NCBI GenBank assembly: GCA_963664045.2
Contig: CAXXGT010000015.1
Span: forward strand, 285,765 to 349,764
Source: JAPPHA01 sp963664045
GTDB taxonomy: Bacteria > Pseudomonadota > Alphaproteobacteria > Rhodobacterales > Rhodobacteraceae
DNA length: 64,000 bases
Direction: 5' to 3'
Part shown: positions 20,812 through 29,904 of the stretch, one piece after another
Layout of the letters: each line of letters opens with the position of its first letter
How positions within the stretch are numbered: the stretch's first letter is position 1
Notes under the pieces: generated by a model
Told to the model about the DNA's origin: nothing
Seen by the model: the letters and a program-made list of their open reading frames with translations, nothing else
Databases searched by the model: none
Made by a program: the position numbers and the translations under genes

Positions 20812-21120
20812 GGTGCTGTTCAATCCGGACTATAGGGGTTTCACCATATCCCGGCAAGGCGGTCCCTGTCGACGCGCGGCCGCAGGGTCGGCTGCGCAGC
20901 CGAAGCGGCGGCTCAGTACGCGGAGCGGTCGCCGGCGTCTCGGCGCACATGGACTTCGCCGCAATCGGATAATCTTTTGAAATCTTCTGATCCCGTCAAA
21001 TTGCGGACCAACAACCGCTGACCAGATCAGCTCAGGCACAAGCGAAATGAAAAGCCCTGCCAGGATGTTCTCTCTCGTGCTGTTCAAGGGTAATTGCCGG
21101 TGCATTTCGGGCTGAAGGGG
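20812..21120. other. Promoter-side spacer of the toxin-antitoxin pair
   Basis: About 310 bp upstream of the toxin, up to the second 79-bp repeat. No gene is recognisable and I found no convincing palindromic operator. Confidence 0.3.
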
Positions 21121-21199
21121 TGTTGTTTCTCACACTAAGTCACCGGGCAGCGCGGTAGCTTTCCCGGATTAGGCCGACACCGGATGTCCTGGAAATCGG
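21121..21199 (+). repeat. 79-bp direct repeat, copy 2
   Basis: Pairs with 18692-18770 in the same orientation, with four mismatches seen. Read on the minus strand it supplies the last 20 or so codons of the MORN protein, so the repeat has become coding sequence there. The end begins TGTTG like the transposon at 48487. Confidence 0.65.
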
Positions 21200-22189
21200 A
21201 ATAACCCGGGGAACCTCTCGCCCCCCTTCTTTCCCAATCAGAGTTTTTTTCGGCAATTGGTTCCAGGCAGGCTGATCGCTGTCTGCCCGCGCGGATTGCC
21301 CTCCGCCGGGCCGTGGGCGGTCGAGTCCCTGCGGAGCTTCCACCTCTAGGAGCATGCCGATTGGAGGCACCGCATCGGGAAAGCAACGTTTGTTGGCCGC
21401 ATCCTCGGCCGAAGGACATGCGCTCGTCGGCGGTTCCCATGAATCAATCTCTTCGCCATGGTCGAATTCAATGAATGTGCAGGACCCGGCGGCACCTTGG
21501 TGCATCACCCAGCGGCCGTGCTTCTTCCCGCCCACAAAGGATCCTTCGAAAACCGATCCGTCGGCTTGACGCCTTACCCAGTGGCCGTGCCTCTTCCCAT
21601 CCACAACAGGGCCTTCTGTGACCGATCCGTCAGCCTTGCGCCATACCCAGTGACCCTGCATTTCCCCATCAACAAAAGAGCCTTTCATGACAAATCCGTC
21701 GGCCGCGCGCGATACCCAGTGGCCATGCCTCTTCCCGTCCACGTAAGGGCCTTCGGCGACATCTCCGTCAGCGCTGTGACTGACCCACTGGCCGTGCCGC
21801 TTTCCGTTCGCGGCCGTACCGGTTTGCTCCAGGGAACCACTGTCCGACGTCCAGGTCAGCGTTCCTTCCCCGACAATGACGGCTCCGGCGCATTGTCCGG
21901 ACCAAACCACGGCCTGTCCGGGAACGTGACGGGAATCCCAAACGTGACAATCGGGTTTGTCGGCGAGCTCTTTCCAGCATTCTGCGCCTTTGGTGACGAA
22001 CGAGCACTTCGGTTCGAGCACTGTCCCGGTTTCAGCAGCTTCGTCAAGCGAACCGGCACTGGCGCATGTGAGGAATCCGAGAGAGAGCAAGGCGACAGCA
22101 CCGAACCGCGTCAAGAAACCGTGTCCATCGGCGTCAAGCCTTTCCGGTGTGGTTCGCCTCAACGCTCCCCAATCAGTGCCTTCGTCCAT
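21140..22189 (-). CDS. MORN-repeat protein with an N-terminal hydrophobic segment
   Basis: A 349-residue protein. Residues about 27-45 (TRFGAVALLSLGFLTCASA) form a signal peptide or lipoprotein-like segment, so it is probably exported. Five tandem MORN-like repeats follow (residues about 130-240), each of the form DGKRHGHWVxRxADGxVxEGxF. MORN repeats form beta-hairpin rods that mediate lipid or protein contact. The last 60 residues lose the pattern and run into the 79-bp repeat, so the original C-terminus has probably been replaced. The function is unknown. Isolated, with no operon partner. Confidence 0.7.
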   Translation of the reverse strand: MDEGTDWGALRRTTPERLDADGHGFLTRFGAVALLSLGFLTCASAGSLDEAAETGTVLEPKCSFVTKGAECWKELADKPDCHVWDSRHVPGQAVVWSGQCAGAVIVGEGTLTWTSDSGSLEQTGTAANGKRHGQWVSHSADGDVAEGPYVDGKRHGHWVSRAADGFVMKGSFVDGEMQGHWVWRKADGSVTEGPVVDGKRHGHWVRRQADGSVFEGSFVGGKKHGRWVMHQGAAGSCTFIEFDHGEEIDSWEPPTSACPSAEDAANKRCFPDAVPPIGMLLEVEAPQGLDRPRPGGGQSARADSDQPAWNQLPKKTLIGKEGGREVPRVIPISRTSGVGLIRESYRAAR

Positions 22190-22809
22190 ACCCTGTCATG
22201 CCTCATCGCCTACACCTTCGGAAAAACACGAATACAGTGTCAATCGTCGCCTTTCCGTAACCCAGTCTTGTTCAATAAGCCGGCGAACGGCAACCCATGA
22301 AGTCTTGATCCCCTTCCCCCTCGCTGATTGATCCTGCTGTTCCGATAGGCGGTCATTTGGCAGCGTCAGCGGGTGCGGAGGCCTCGGAACGCTGCGCAAG
22401 CCGCAGCTCAAGAACACTGCGATTTTCGCGATCTGCGGGCGCGGGTTCTTCGCGAGCCAAGACTCGATCTCGGATTACAAGACCTGCCGGAAATGCTGGT
22501 CCTCGGTAAGGATGTGGACCGCGAAGGCCTCAAGGACAATCCGGACGTGCGCCTCAACTCTGTAGCGCAAATGACCCACAGGCGTCGGCTCACTGGCGCC
22601 CCACGCTTGATTAATCGACAGCATCAGTTGCAAGTTTCTCTTGGACACCCCGGATCCTGCTGAACGGGATCCTCTGGATGTTTCGCTCCGGAGCCCCGTG
22701 GCGAACCTCACGGAGCGCTCCGTGTACTGCCCCGGATTCTTCACTTCCAGGTATAACCAGTTAATCCGATGGAAAAAGTCGGCGTATGGGAAAACCTGAT
22801 GGATGCGAT
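22190..22809. other. Spacer with possible transposase debris
   Basis: About 620 bp. The last 100 bases may be frameshifted upstream parts of the ISKra4 fragment that follows. Nothing else is recognised. Confidence 0.35.
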
Positions 22810-23210
22810 CAAGGAGTGCCGTCCTGCAGGCGCTCACTCCGGACCGGGCGGAACGAAAAGAGCAGCTGGATGCGACAAGGGCGGATCCGAAAGCCAAAAT
22901 GGTCGATGAGATCATTTCCGCACTCATACCTCACCGCTAGACGGACAATGCCGTGGCCAAATGCATCGACCATTGCACTGCCAACAGAGCGCAGATTCAC
23001 TCCGACAGTTATCTGCAACGGAGCCTGCGATGCGGATCCGGTGTGGTTGAAAATGCCTGCCGGCCGATCGAGGGGCTGCGGATGAAACAGCCCGGGAGTA
23101 ACTGGAGCGTCAAGGACGCCAGCGTCATACTCGCCAACAATTGCTGCTGCAAGAATCGGAGGCGGGTCGACGTCTTCCGCTGGAAAGCACAGGTGGCCGT
23201 GGCCGCCTGA
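22810..23210 (+). pseudogene. ISKra4-family transposase, C-terminal fragment
   Basis: An upstream piece (LTPDRAERKEQLDATRADPK to a stop near 22940) and a second piece (22953-23210) containing the family signature GSGVVENACRPIEGLRMKQP then NWSVKDASVILA. In intact ISKra4 transposases this reads GSGxVExACRxxVxxRxKxxGMRW. An in-frame stop and loss of the N-terminal two thirds make it a relic. Confidence 0.65.
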
Positions 23211-23292
23211 ACAATTCCCATTCCACCCACTAGAACTCTTGCCGTTAACCCGTGTCATGGTCTAGCAATTGGTACGGACAGAGGAGAACAGC

Positions 23293-25803
23293 ATGCTCTC
23301 CTTTCGCTCACTCCATTCTTTTTTGGCGGTCTCCGCCTGCCGGATGCCGTTGCCGCCCCGCCTTGCTGCGACGCTAATGATCGCCGCGGCGGCGTACCTG
23401 GTTCCGCTGCCGGACGAGGCGGCGGCGCGGGTTGTCGTCGTGATCGACCGCCAGGACATGGAGATGTCGGGTGCCGCAAACCTCTCGGAACTGCTGTTGA
23501 GCCGGTTCGGCTTCAACAGCTTCGGCCTGTCCGGGGCGCGGTCGGGGACCGGTGCGGCAATCTATCTCGTCAACGGTCGCCCGATATCGGGGCTGTACCT
23601 CTCGATGATCCCCCTCTCGGCCGTGGAACGCGTCGAAATCCTGGACGAAGGTCCGGTCCGGCAAAGCGCGTACGGCATCGGCAGCACGGTCAATATCGTG
23701 CTCAGGAAGGATATCGGGGGCCTCGAGGTCTCCGCCGGGGCTGGACTGCCCAGCCAGAAGGGCATGGACTCGCGCAATGTGAGTGCCCTTTGGAACGGCG
23801 CACTGGGAGGCGGCAATCTGAGTGTCGGCTTCATGCGTTTCGGGCGTGACGAACTTCGTGCCAGGGATCGGGACTTCAGTCGCACCATGTACACGCCGGA
23901 TGGATCCTACACAGATACAGAGGGCGTCTCCGACCACGGCAATACGGTCATTCTTCCTGGGGTTGATGACGGTGGCCGGTTTGGCCTCGGCGACTGCGAA
24001 GAGCCCACATACACGGGCATCCTGTCGCATCCTGCCGGCGAGGTTTGCGGCTTCCCCGCCGCCGACACCTATTGGCTCAGGAGCCAGGTATCGCGCGAAA
24101 GCCTGCAAATCGCAGCGGACCAGCCGCTTGACAACGACGCGGGTGTCTATGTTGAGGCCCGCGTTTCGCAAGGAAAGACCTTCAGTGTCAGCGCCCCCAA
24201 TCTCGACAGGTTTAGTATTGATCTGGATGACCTGACGAACCCGGTCAGGCAGAGGCTGCTGGATGCAGTCATCAATCTGCCGCAGGGTTACAGTTTCCCC
24301 ACCGACGGCACCGTCACGCTGCTCCATCGTTTCGTCGGGCACGGCAACCGGGAATGGACCACGGACCTGGAAGAATACGAGCTCACCCTCGGCGTTCAGG
24401 GAAAGCTGGACGATGCCCTCAGCTACGACATGCATGTCGAGTACTACAGGGACCGGGAAGTCGAAACCGGCATCAACCTGGCGAGTTTGAGCCTGATCAC
24501 TGCTGCCATCAACGACGGTACCTACGATTTCGTGAACCCGCTCTCCCAGGCGCCTGAGCACCTGAAGGCGATCCGCGACACGACTCTTCGCTCGAGCCAC
24601 GATGAGGAGAACGAGTACCTTCGGGCAAAAGCCACGCTGGAGGGACGGACATTCACGATGGCGGGCGGTGCGGCCCGCTGGACCGTCGGCGTCGAGGTCG
24701 AGAATTGGAATCATCGGAGCATCTTTGACTTCCGGGATTCCCGGGACCGATCTTACGAAAACGCCGACGTGATCGGGTACGGAGGGTCATCGCTTGTCGC
24801 CGGCCGCTCGCGCTGGTCCGCGTTGGCGGAATCGACCTTGCCGATTCTCGACGGCTGGGACCTGACCCTTGGCGCGCGCCGCGACGACTACGACGATGTC
24901 GGGGAGGCGGTCTCGCTCCTCGCCGCCAACCGCTACCGGCTGAACGAAAACCTGGCGATCCGGGCTTCCTGGAGCAGGGCCGGCCGCCCGCCAAGCATGT
25001 TTGCTTTGAATTCGCCCGAGGCTCAGTACTTCGTTCCTGTCTGCGACCCGCTCCTTCTGGACGGGGACGGCGATCCGCACTGCAGCGTTGAACACCTGGT
25101 AACCGCCGGGAACCCGGACCTTGGGCCCGACAAACAGGAGCGACTCAGCATCGGCGCCACGACGACCTTCGGCGGCTTCACCTTCGCGGCGGACTGGTTT
25201 TCGGTCAACAACACCGACCTCCCCGCCATTGCGAACTGGCAGGTTGTCGTCGACCGGGCCGCCGCGGGGAACCCGCTGCCCGGCACGTCGGTGGAGCGTG
25301 ACACCGAAGGCGACAACAGCATCGAACTGATCATCGACCCGATCGGGCCGTTCGGGGAATCCAGGACCCGGGGAATCTCGTTGCACGCGGGCGTCGACTG
25401 GGAGACCGACTGGGCGGATTTCGCTCTCGATGTCCACGCCACGCGCACGATGGATTACAAGTACTTTGTGCTGGGCGAGGAGGACCCTGGAGGCTATGTG
25501 CGCGACCGCGCCCACGCAGTGCTGGAGGCGCGCCGGGGTAACATCACCGCGAAATGGAACGCCTACGCGCGCTCCGGCTACCTGAACAGCAGGGAGACCG
25601 CCCGCTTCAAGAGGTGGTACGGGCACGACATGGCGGTCCAGTGGCGCGACGTGCTGGGTATCGGTCTGGACCTCACTGGCGGCGTCCTCAATATCTCAAA
25701 CCGCGGTGCGACCCTCGATCCCAGCGATCAAGACGGCCCGGACAGGACGCTCGATTCCGACCGTGGACGGACCTTCTTCCTCAACGCAAAGATGACTTGG
25801 TAA
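23293..25803 (+). CDS. TonB-dependent outer-membrane receptor
   Basis: An 836-residue receptor. ATG 23293 follows GAGGAG. A long signal region precedes the plug, which is recognisable by MEMSGAANLSELLLSRFG and AIYLVNGRPISGLYLSMI then VERVEILDEGP. The following barrel has many alternating strands (e.g. NEYLRAKATLEG, LAIRASWSRAGRPPS, GNPDLGPDKQERLSIG), and the chain ends in an aromatic residue (KMTW), as outer-membrane barrels do. Substrates of the family include siderophores, B12 and glycans; none is indicated here. No obvious TonB box was identified. It is single, with no regulator nearby. Confidence 0.88.
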   Translation: MLSFRSLHSFLAVSACRMPLPPRLAATLMIAAAAYLVPLPDEAAARVVVVIDRQDMEMSGAANLSELLLSRFGFNSFGLSGARSGTGAAIYLVNGRPISGLYLSMIPLSAVERVEILDEGPVRQSAYGIGSTVNIVLRKDIGGLEVSAGAGLPSQKGMDSRNVSALWNGALGGGNLSVGFMRFGRDELRARDRDFSRTMYTPDGSYTDTEGVSDHGNTVILPGVDDGGRFGLGDCEEPTYTGILSHPAGEVCGFPAADTYWLRSQVSRESLQIAADQPLDNDAGVYVEARVSQGKTFSVSAPNLDRFSIDLDDLTNPVRQRLLDAVINLPQGYSFPTDGTVTLLHRFVGHGNREWTTDLEEYELTLGVQGKLDDALSYDMHVEYYRDREVETGINLASLSLITAAINDGTYDFVNPLSQAPEHLKAIRDTTLRSSHDEENEYLRAKATLEGRTFTMAGGAARWTVGVEVENWNHRSIFDFRDSRDRSYENADVIGYGGSSLVAGRSRWSALAESTLPILDGWDLTLGARRDDYDDVGEAVSLLAANRYRLNENLAIRASWSRAGRPPSMFALNSPEAQYFVPVCDPLLLDGDGDPHCSVEHLVTAGNPDLGPDKQERLSIGATTTFGGFTFAADWFSVNNTDLPAIANWQVVVDRAAAGNPLPGTSVERDTEGDNSIELIIDPIGPFGESRTRGISLHAGVDWETDWADFALDVHATRTMDYKYFVLGEEDPGGYVRDRAHAVLEARRGNITAKWNAYARSGYLNSRETARFKRWYGHDMAVQWRDVLGIGLDLTGGVLNISNRGATLDPSDQDGPDRTLDSDRGRTFFLNAKMTW

Positions 25804-25805
25804 GG

Positions 25806-26047
25806 CTGCACCGGGCCGCAGGAGAGATTTGGGGTCTGTTGATTATCGGGTCGCCGCGATCCCGTACGCCACGAGGTGAATTGCCGCCGCAATGTTCTCG
25901 TCCGTCTTGCCGTGGTGCACGGCAATCCCCGCGGAACTTCCTGATCCTGCCGAAGAATCGCTCGAAAAGAATGCGGGTCTTGCAGGTTTCGAGATCAAGC
26001 GGCCGCGGCGACTTCCAGTCGGATTGACGGTATCTCCACCTGTGCAC
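25806..26047 (-). pseudogene. IS5-family transposase, C-terminal fragment
   Basis: The segment SDWKSPRPLDLETCKTRILF then ERFFGRIRKFRG parallels KSPRSLARETDKTRNLVERF in the IS5 copy at 44690, including the catalytic Glu context (VERFFGRI). Downstream coding is frameshifted. Only about 240 bp survive. Confidence 0.6.
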
Positions 26048-26326
26048 CGGCCATCTCGATCAGGCCGAGGACAGCGTTGGTGATGCGGGAATTGTCACCG
26101 GTCACCGTTTCCCTCGCACTAGACAGTGGTTTGAATCCTTTTCACGATGCCAAATCCTGCTAAAGGAAACTTACGTGGAATTGGCGACCGGTTTCGGCAA
26201 GATGAGTTTCGGCCACCGGAAACAGCCCGGAAAGCGCCTCTGAGGGTCCTAGTCCTCATTTCCCGTCGATTGCCGCAATTGCCCGGACCCGGTAGGCTTC
26301 GTTTTCGAAGCATGACGGAGGGACCG

Positions 26327-27190
26327 ATGAGATGCAGCCTGCCTGCCGCCTTGGCGCTGGCAATCACCGTTCCGGCTGCGCTAGCGCAGACGCCGGGCTG
26401 CGGCGACTGGAACACATCCGCATTCTTCGCAGAAGCGACGCCTGCCGAAGCCGAACGCTGCCTGGCGCAAGGACATGGCGCAGACGATTTCAATGAGGCT
26501 GGCGTCAGCCCCCTGCATTTTGCAGCGGCGTACAACGGCAATCCCGCAGTTATCAAACTCCTACTCGAGGCAGGGGCCGACCCGGACGTACGCGACAATG
26601 ATGGCTGGACCCCGCTGCATTGGGCGGCACTACACAACGGCAATCCCGCGGTATCGGGGTTGTTGCTTGATCTGGGGGCCGGACTGGAGGCGCGGGATGA
26701 TGAAGGCTGGACACCGCTACATTTTGCAGCGAATTATGGCAATCTAGCGGTCATGGAATTCCTGCTTGCGAGTGGCGCCAATCTTGAGGTTCAAGCGTAC
26801 GGTCTGACGCCGTTGCACCTGGCAGTACGCAACGCCGATCCTGCGGTTACGGGGCTTCTACTTGATCGCGGAGTGGGCTTGGAGGCGCGCGACAATGATG
26901 GCTGGACCCCGCTGCATTTTGCGACGGTTAGCGAGAATCCGGCGGTGGTGGAGCTTCTGCTCGATGCTGCAGCGGACCCGAATGCCAGAAATGAAGATGG
27001 ATGGACCCCGCTTCACTTTGCAGCGGCGCTGAACGGCGATCCAGCTGTTCTCGAGCTCCTGCTCGACCGCAGAGGCGACCCTAAGGCGAGGACTGCCGAC
27101 GGCGAGACGGCGTGGGATCTCATCCGGAGAAACCGTGCACTGACGGGCACGGATGCCTACCTGCACCTCCGCGACCTGTTGTCGGACTAA
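26327..27190 (+). CDS. Secreted ankyrin-repeat protein
   Basis: A 287-residue protein. ATG 26327 is chosen because GGAGGG lies 7 bases upstream and because it begins a clean Sec signal, MRCSLPAALALAITVPAALA. Seven or so ankyrin repeats follow, each of the form DGWTPLHxAAxxGNPAVxxLLLxxGADxxARDN, covering nearly the whole mature protein. Ankyrin repeats bind proteins; a signal peptide places this one in the periplasm or outside the cell. Near-identical units (DNDGWTPLH) suggest recent repeat duplication. It is monocistronic, with partner unknown. Confidence 0.85.
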   Translation: MRCSLPAALALAITVPAALAQTPGCGDWNTSAFFAEATPAEAERCLAQGHGADDFNEAGVSPLHFAAAYNGNPAVIKLLLEAGADPDVRDNDGWTPLHWAALHNGNPAVSGLLLDLGAGLEARDDEGWTPLHFAANYGNLAVMEFLLASGANLEVQAYGLTPLHLAVRNADPAVTGLLLDRGVGLEARDNDGWTPLHFATVSENPAVVELLLDAAADPNARNEDGWTPLHFAAALNGDPAVLELLLDRRGDPKARTADGETAWDLIRRNRALTGTDAYLHLRDLLSD

Positions 27191-27497
27191 GGTTTGTTCC
27201 CGGCCCTCGATCAGTTGTTGAGTTGATTCCAGGCCTTCGCCCGCCGTTCAGTGCAAATTTGTAACATAAGGAAATCTGCAACCTCAGTCCGCCGCGCAGA
27301 GACCCTGGCCACGTCTTCGGGCAGCCTTTCGGTTGCGCTGGACATTATGGACTGACCTGTCCTGGCCATGAGGTCGTGGGTTATGCTCGTGGTCAGGCGG
27401 ATGACTTCGCTCGTTAACAGAGCGCACATCGAGGAGTTCGGATCGATCAATAATGTCCAGTTTGGCAGGAAGCGCTTCGGCCTGCCTGGCTCGGCGG
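27191..27497. other. Spacer downstream of the Rep_3 relic
   Basis: About 300 bp. It may hold the frameshifted 3' end of the replication gene read from the minus strand, but I cannot align it. Confidence 0.3.
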
Positions 27498-27980
27498 TCA
27501 GACAAAAGCCAGTTCCTCGTCGGTGCGAATCTCCTGAAGAAGCCGCTTCAGCGACCCGGTTGAGAGTGGTACGAAACTCAGTCCGATTTCGGCAGGAATC
27601 TCCAGGAGGTAACTGCTGATGAGCCAGGATGAGTCGTGGATGCATTGGACACCGGGCTCCGGATACCACCTGAATCTGACGGTTGATTTTTTCAGGACTT
27701 CGCAGCCGCGAATCAGCCTGACAAATGCCTGCGCGGGCTCGTTAATTTTCCACATGGCGGCGAACTCGCTGGCCGACACCTTGATTGCGTCGGATATTCC
27801 GGTTGATCTCTCGCCGATGTTGTTTGCGGCGAGCTTTGGAAGAGCGGCAACGAGGACGTAACGGGCATCGGCATCAAGTGAGCGATACGCGAGCGAGTAA
27901 GAAATCTCTGCGGCCTTGTTCGTTATCGGCGGAAATGGCTGGCTGTTTTCCGTGACGAGTTTTGAGGTCCCGTCGAGCAT
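27498..27980 (-). pseudogene. Rep_3-like plasmid replication initiator, truncated
   Basis: ATG 27980 has AAGGAGGGAG 6 bases upstream. The 160 residues follow the first winged-helix domain of RepB/Initiator-type proteins: LDADARYVLVAALPKLAAN, IKVSASEFAAMWKINEPAQA, LIRGCEVLKKSTVRF, then SSWLISSYLLEIPAEIGLSF and a FVPLSTGSLKRLL segment. Rep_3 proteins are usually near 250-350 residues with a second winged helix, which is missing. It would have bound iterons to start plasmid replication. No iterons were seen nearby. With the relaxase relic it points to a plasmid origin for part of this DNA. Confidence 0.5.
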
Positions 27981-28109
27981 TGTAACTCCCTCCTTAAAAA
28001 CACGGGCGGCTGTGTAACGCGCTTTGGAGGTCACGAGGAACTTCGGAACTGTAAAAATACGGGAAATGAAGTCCATTTCGCCAAACGACAATCCAGGGGT
28101 TCAAACCCG

Positions 28110-28199
28110 AACCCACGTGGTCGTCCGAAAAACTCAACAACCTTGTTCCTGTCGTGGTCCTCTGGAACGCGCATCACGCCGAAGCCCGTCTTGTTGAAA
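28110..28199 (-). pseudogene. Unidentified coding scrap at the right end of the TnpB element
   Basis: The minus strand just outside the TnpB element reads FNKTGFGVMRVPEDHDRNKV then VEFFG, which looks like real coding sequence. I do not recognise the family. It is the DNA adjoining the element's guide-encoding end. Confidence 0.2.
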
Positions 28200-28260
28200 T
28201 TAACATCTTCCCCGCCCTGAAGGGCGAGGATTTCCAGGAGGACTAGGCCACTTGGACAGT
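28200..28260 (-). ncRNA. Predicted 3' part of the omega RNA and guide of TnpB copy 1
   Basis: By family rule the omega RNA ends at the element's right tip and its guide is the next 16-20 bases of flanking DNA. Here the conserved scaffold stem is at about 28208-28226, and the guide would read TTTCAACAAGACGGGC on the minus strand just below 28200. Inference from family knowledge only. Confidence 0.4.
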
Positions 28261-29427
28261 TCGCGCTTCATCACCTGCCCGACGGCTCGGCTCCACGCCC
28301 GGAGTGTTCCCCCGGTTGAGAATGTTGACCGCTGCGTTGCGGTCGGCATTGTCCCGGTGCCCGCACGCGGTGCAGACGAAGACAGCTTGGCTTTCGCGGC
28401 TCCGTCCGTCCACGGTCCCGCAGGACGCGCAGGTCTGGGAGGTGTACGACGGGTCGACCTTCACGAACCGTGCCGCCTTGTAGGCAAGCATGGTCTGGAT
28501 CCGGTGCCAACCGACGTTCAGGATTGCGCGGTTCAACCCGCGCTTTTGGGCAACGTTCCGGCCCGGTTCATCGACCGTGCCTCGTGCGGAAGCCGTCATG
28601 TTCTTCGTGCGCAGTCTCTCGACCACAACGCCACCGTAGCGGCGGGTAATGTCCGTGGTGGCCTCGTGCGCCCAGTGCTTGCGCGCCCGCGCCTGACGGG
28701 CCTTGAGCCCGGCGGCCCACTTCTGTGCCTTGACCCACCGGCGCGACCCGCGCCTGCGGCGGCTGGCAATTCCCTGGGCCATCCGGATCAGGCGCTCGTG
28801 GCGATCGACCTCCTGCGGCAACATGTACGGCGTACCGTCGGACAGCATCAGCGGGACGGCCACGCCACGGTCGACGCCGACGGTCATTCCGTTGTCAGGC
28901 AGTGCGACATCGCGCATGCAGCCGATGCTGATCTGCCAGCCGAGAGCCGTGCGGGTGACACGCGCCTCGCGGATGCTGCCCTCGATGGCGCGGTTGTAGC
29001 GCAGCTTGACCCAGCCGATCTTCGGCAGCTTCACACGCGCCCAGCGCCTGCTCAGCTTTTCAACGCGGATTTCGCGGCCGGCAAAGCCGAACGCTTCGTT
29101 CACGCCCTTTCTCTTTGGCCTGGGATAGCCGCCAAGACCCTTCCACGCCCGGCGGTAGGCCTCGTCGAGCGCCTTCAGCGTGCGTTGCATCGGTGTCACG
29201 TGAACGGCACGGACAAAGTCGAACTCGGCGCGCAGCGCGGTCAGTTCACGCGCCTGTGTCACGTAGTTGAGGTTGTTGCCTGTTCTGGCCTGGTAGTTCC
29301 GCCAATGGTTGCGGCGTTGCTCGAGCGCAAGGTTCCAGACGAGGCGGCAGACGCCGGCGAACTGCGCCATCATGTCTTCCTGCTCTTGCGTGGGGCGGAG
29401 CGCGTATGTGTAGCCGCGGAAAATCAT
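28243..29427 (-). CDS. tnpB: TnpB RNA-guided nuclease, copy 1
   Basis: A 394-residue TnpB. N-terminal OrfB domain (GYTYALRPTQEQEDMMAQFA). RuvC motifs are complete: Asp186 in VGVDRGVAV, Glu270 in VVVERLRTKNM, Asp362 in NADRNAAVNIL. The zinc finger has four Cys (333, 336, 352, 355: TCASCG, FVCTACGH). Such proteins use an omega RNA from the element's 3' end to cut DNA at empty donor sites and so help the element persist. The coding sequence differs from copy 2 by a single silent base that I could find (near 28990). No Y1 transposase TnpA is present in the window. Confidence 0.9.
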   Translation of the reverse strand: MIFRGYTYALRPTQEQEDMMAQFAGVCRLVWNLALEQRRNHWRNYQARTGNNLNYVTQARELTALRAEFDFVRAVHVTPMQRTLKALDEAYRRAWKGLGGYPRPKRKGVNEAFGFAGREIRVEKLSRRWARVKLPKIGWVKLRYNRAIEGSIREARVTRTALGWQISIGCMRDVALPDNGMTVGVDRGVAVPLMLSDGTPYMLPQEVDRHERLIRMAQGIASRRRRGSRRWVKAQKWAAGLKARQARARKHWAHEATTDITRRYGGVVVERLRTKNMTASARGTVDEPGRNVAQKRGLNRAILNVGWHRIQTMLAYKAARFVKVDPSYTSQTCASCGTVDGRSRESQAVFVCTACGHRDNADRNAAVNILNRGNTPGVEPSRRAGDEARTVQVA

Positions 29428-29530
29428 ATCAAATACATACACTGGATAAGCCGATGTCAAGCAACAAGCAAGGAATCGCACTTTCCTCCCCGGCCTGAAC
29501 GCCGAGGTTTCCAGCGCGAAAAGTTGATGA

Positions 29531-29904
29531 CTCAACCGAGTAGCGGAACAAAAAGAGAACATCAATAAAGAATCTGGGGATTTACACGATATTTTGGTCA
29601 ATTTTGCGTCTACAGGCCAGGAATCGAGTTTAAGAATGAGTTGACGGCGCCAGCCTGAAACTCCAAGTGCCCCGTGGAATGGCGCGTCATCCTTGTGGGT
29701 GCGAATCCGGCGCAAAGAGAATTTTCTTTTCGGTTGAAAGCATCCAAGGCGTTTTCGGAGGTCACGAAATTGATCGAAGCACCTTGGTGCCATCTCTCCG
29801 ACTCCATGCGAGAGAGAAGGTTCCTGAATCAGGTTGATCCCTCCCGAAATTGCCTAATCCTGGATCAATCCGTTTAACCGATGTGTTCTGCAAGAGGTTT
29901 GGAC
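29531..29904. other. Spacer without recognisable gene
   Basis: About 370 bp between the TnpB element and the exonuclease gene. No gene or element end was recognised. Confidence 0.35.

Larger units (their letters stand above)
28200..29530 (-). mobile_element. Solo TnpB (IS200/IS605-superfamily, IS1341-like) element, copy 1
   Basis: A 1331-bp element defined by comparison with the copy at 45949-62380: both share everything from TTAACATC at one tip to GTTGATGA at the other, and then diverge. It carries tnpB but no tnpA. The 3' tip holds a stem (CCCGCCCTGAAGGGCGAGG) typical of IS605 right ends and of omega-RNA scaffolds. This intact copy is the empty-site reference for the interrupted copy. Confidence 0.85.

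Noticed and set aside
28090..28112. A TTCAAACCC stretch resembling a tRNA T-loop
   Set aside because: No acceptor, D or anticodon stems around it, and it lies within the 5' region of the Rep_3 relic.
28252..29568. A 438-codon open frame on the plus strand (and its twin at 46001-47272)
   Set aside because: It is the exact antisense of tnpB, which has all RuvC and zinc-finger motifs on the minus strand. GC-rich codon use leaves the opposite frame open.
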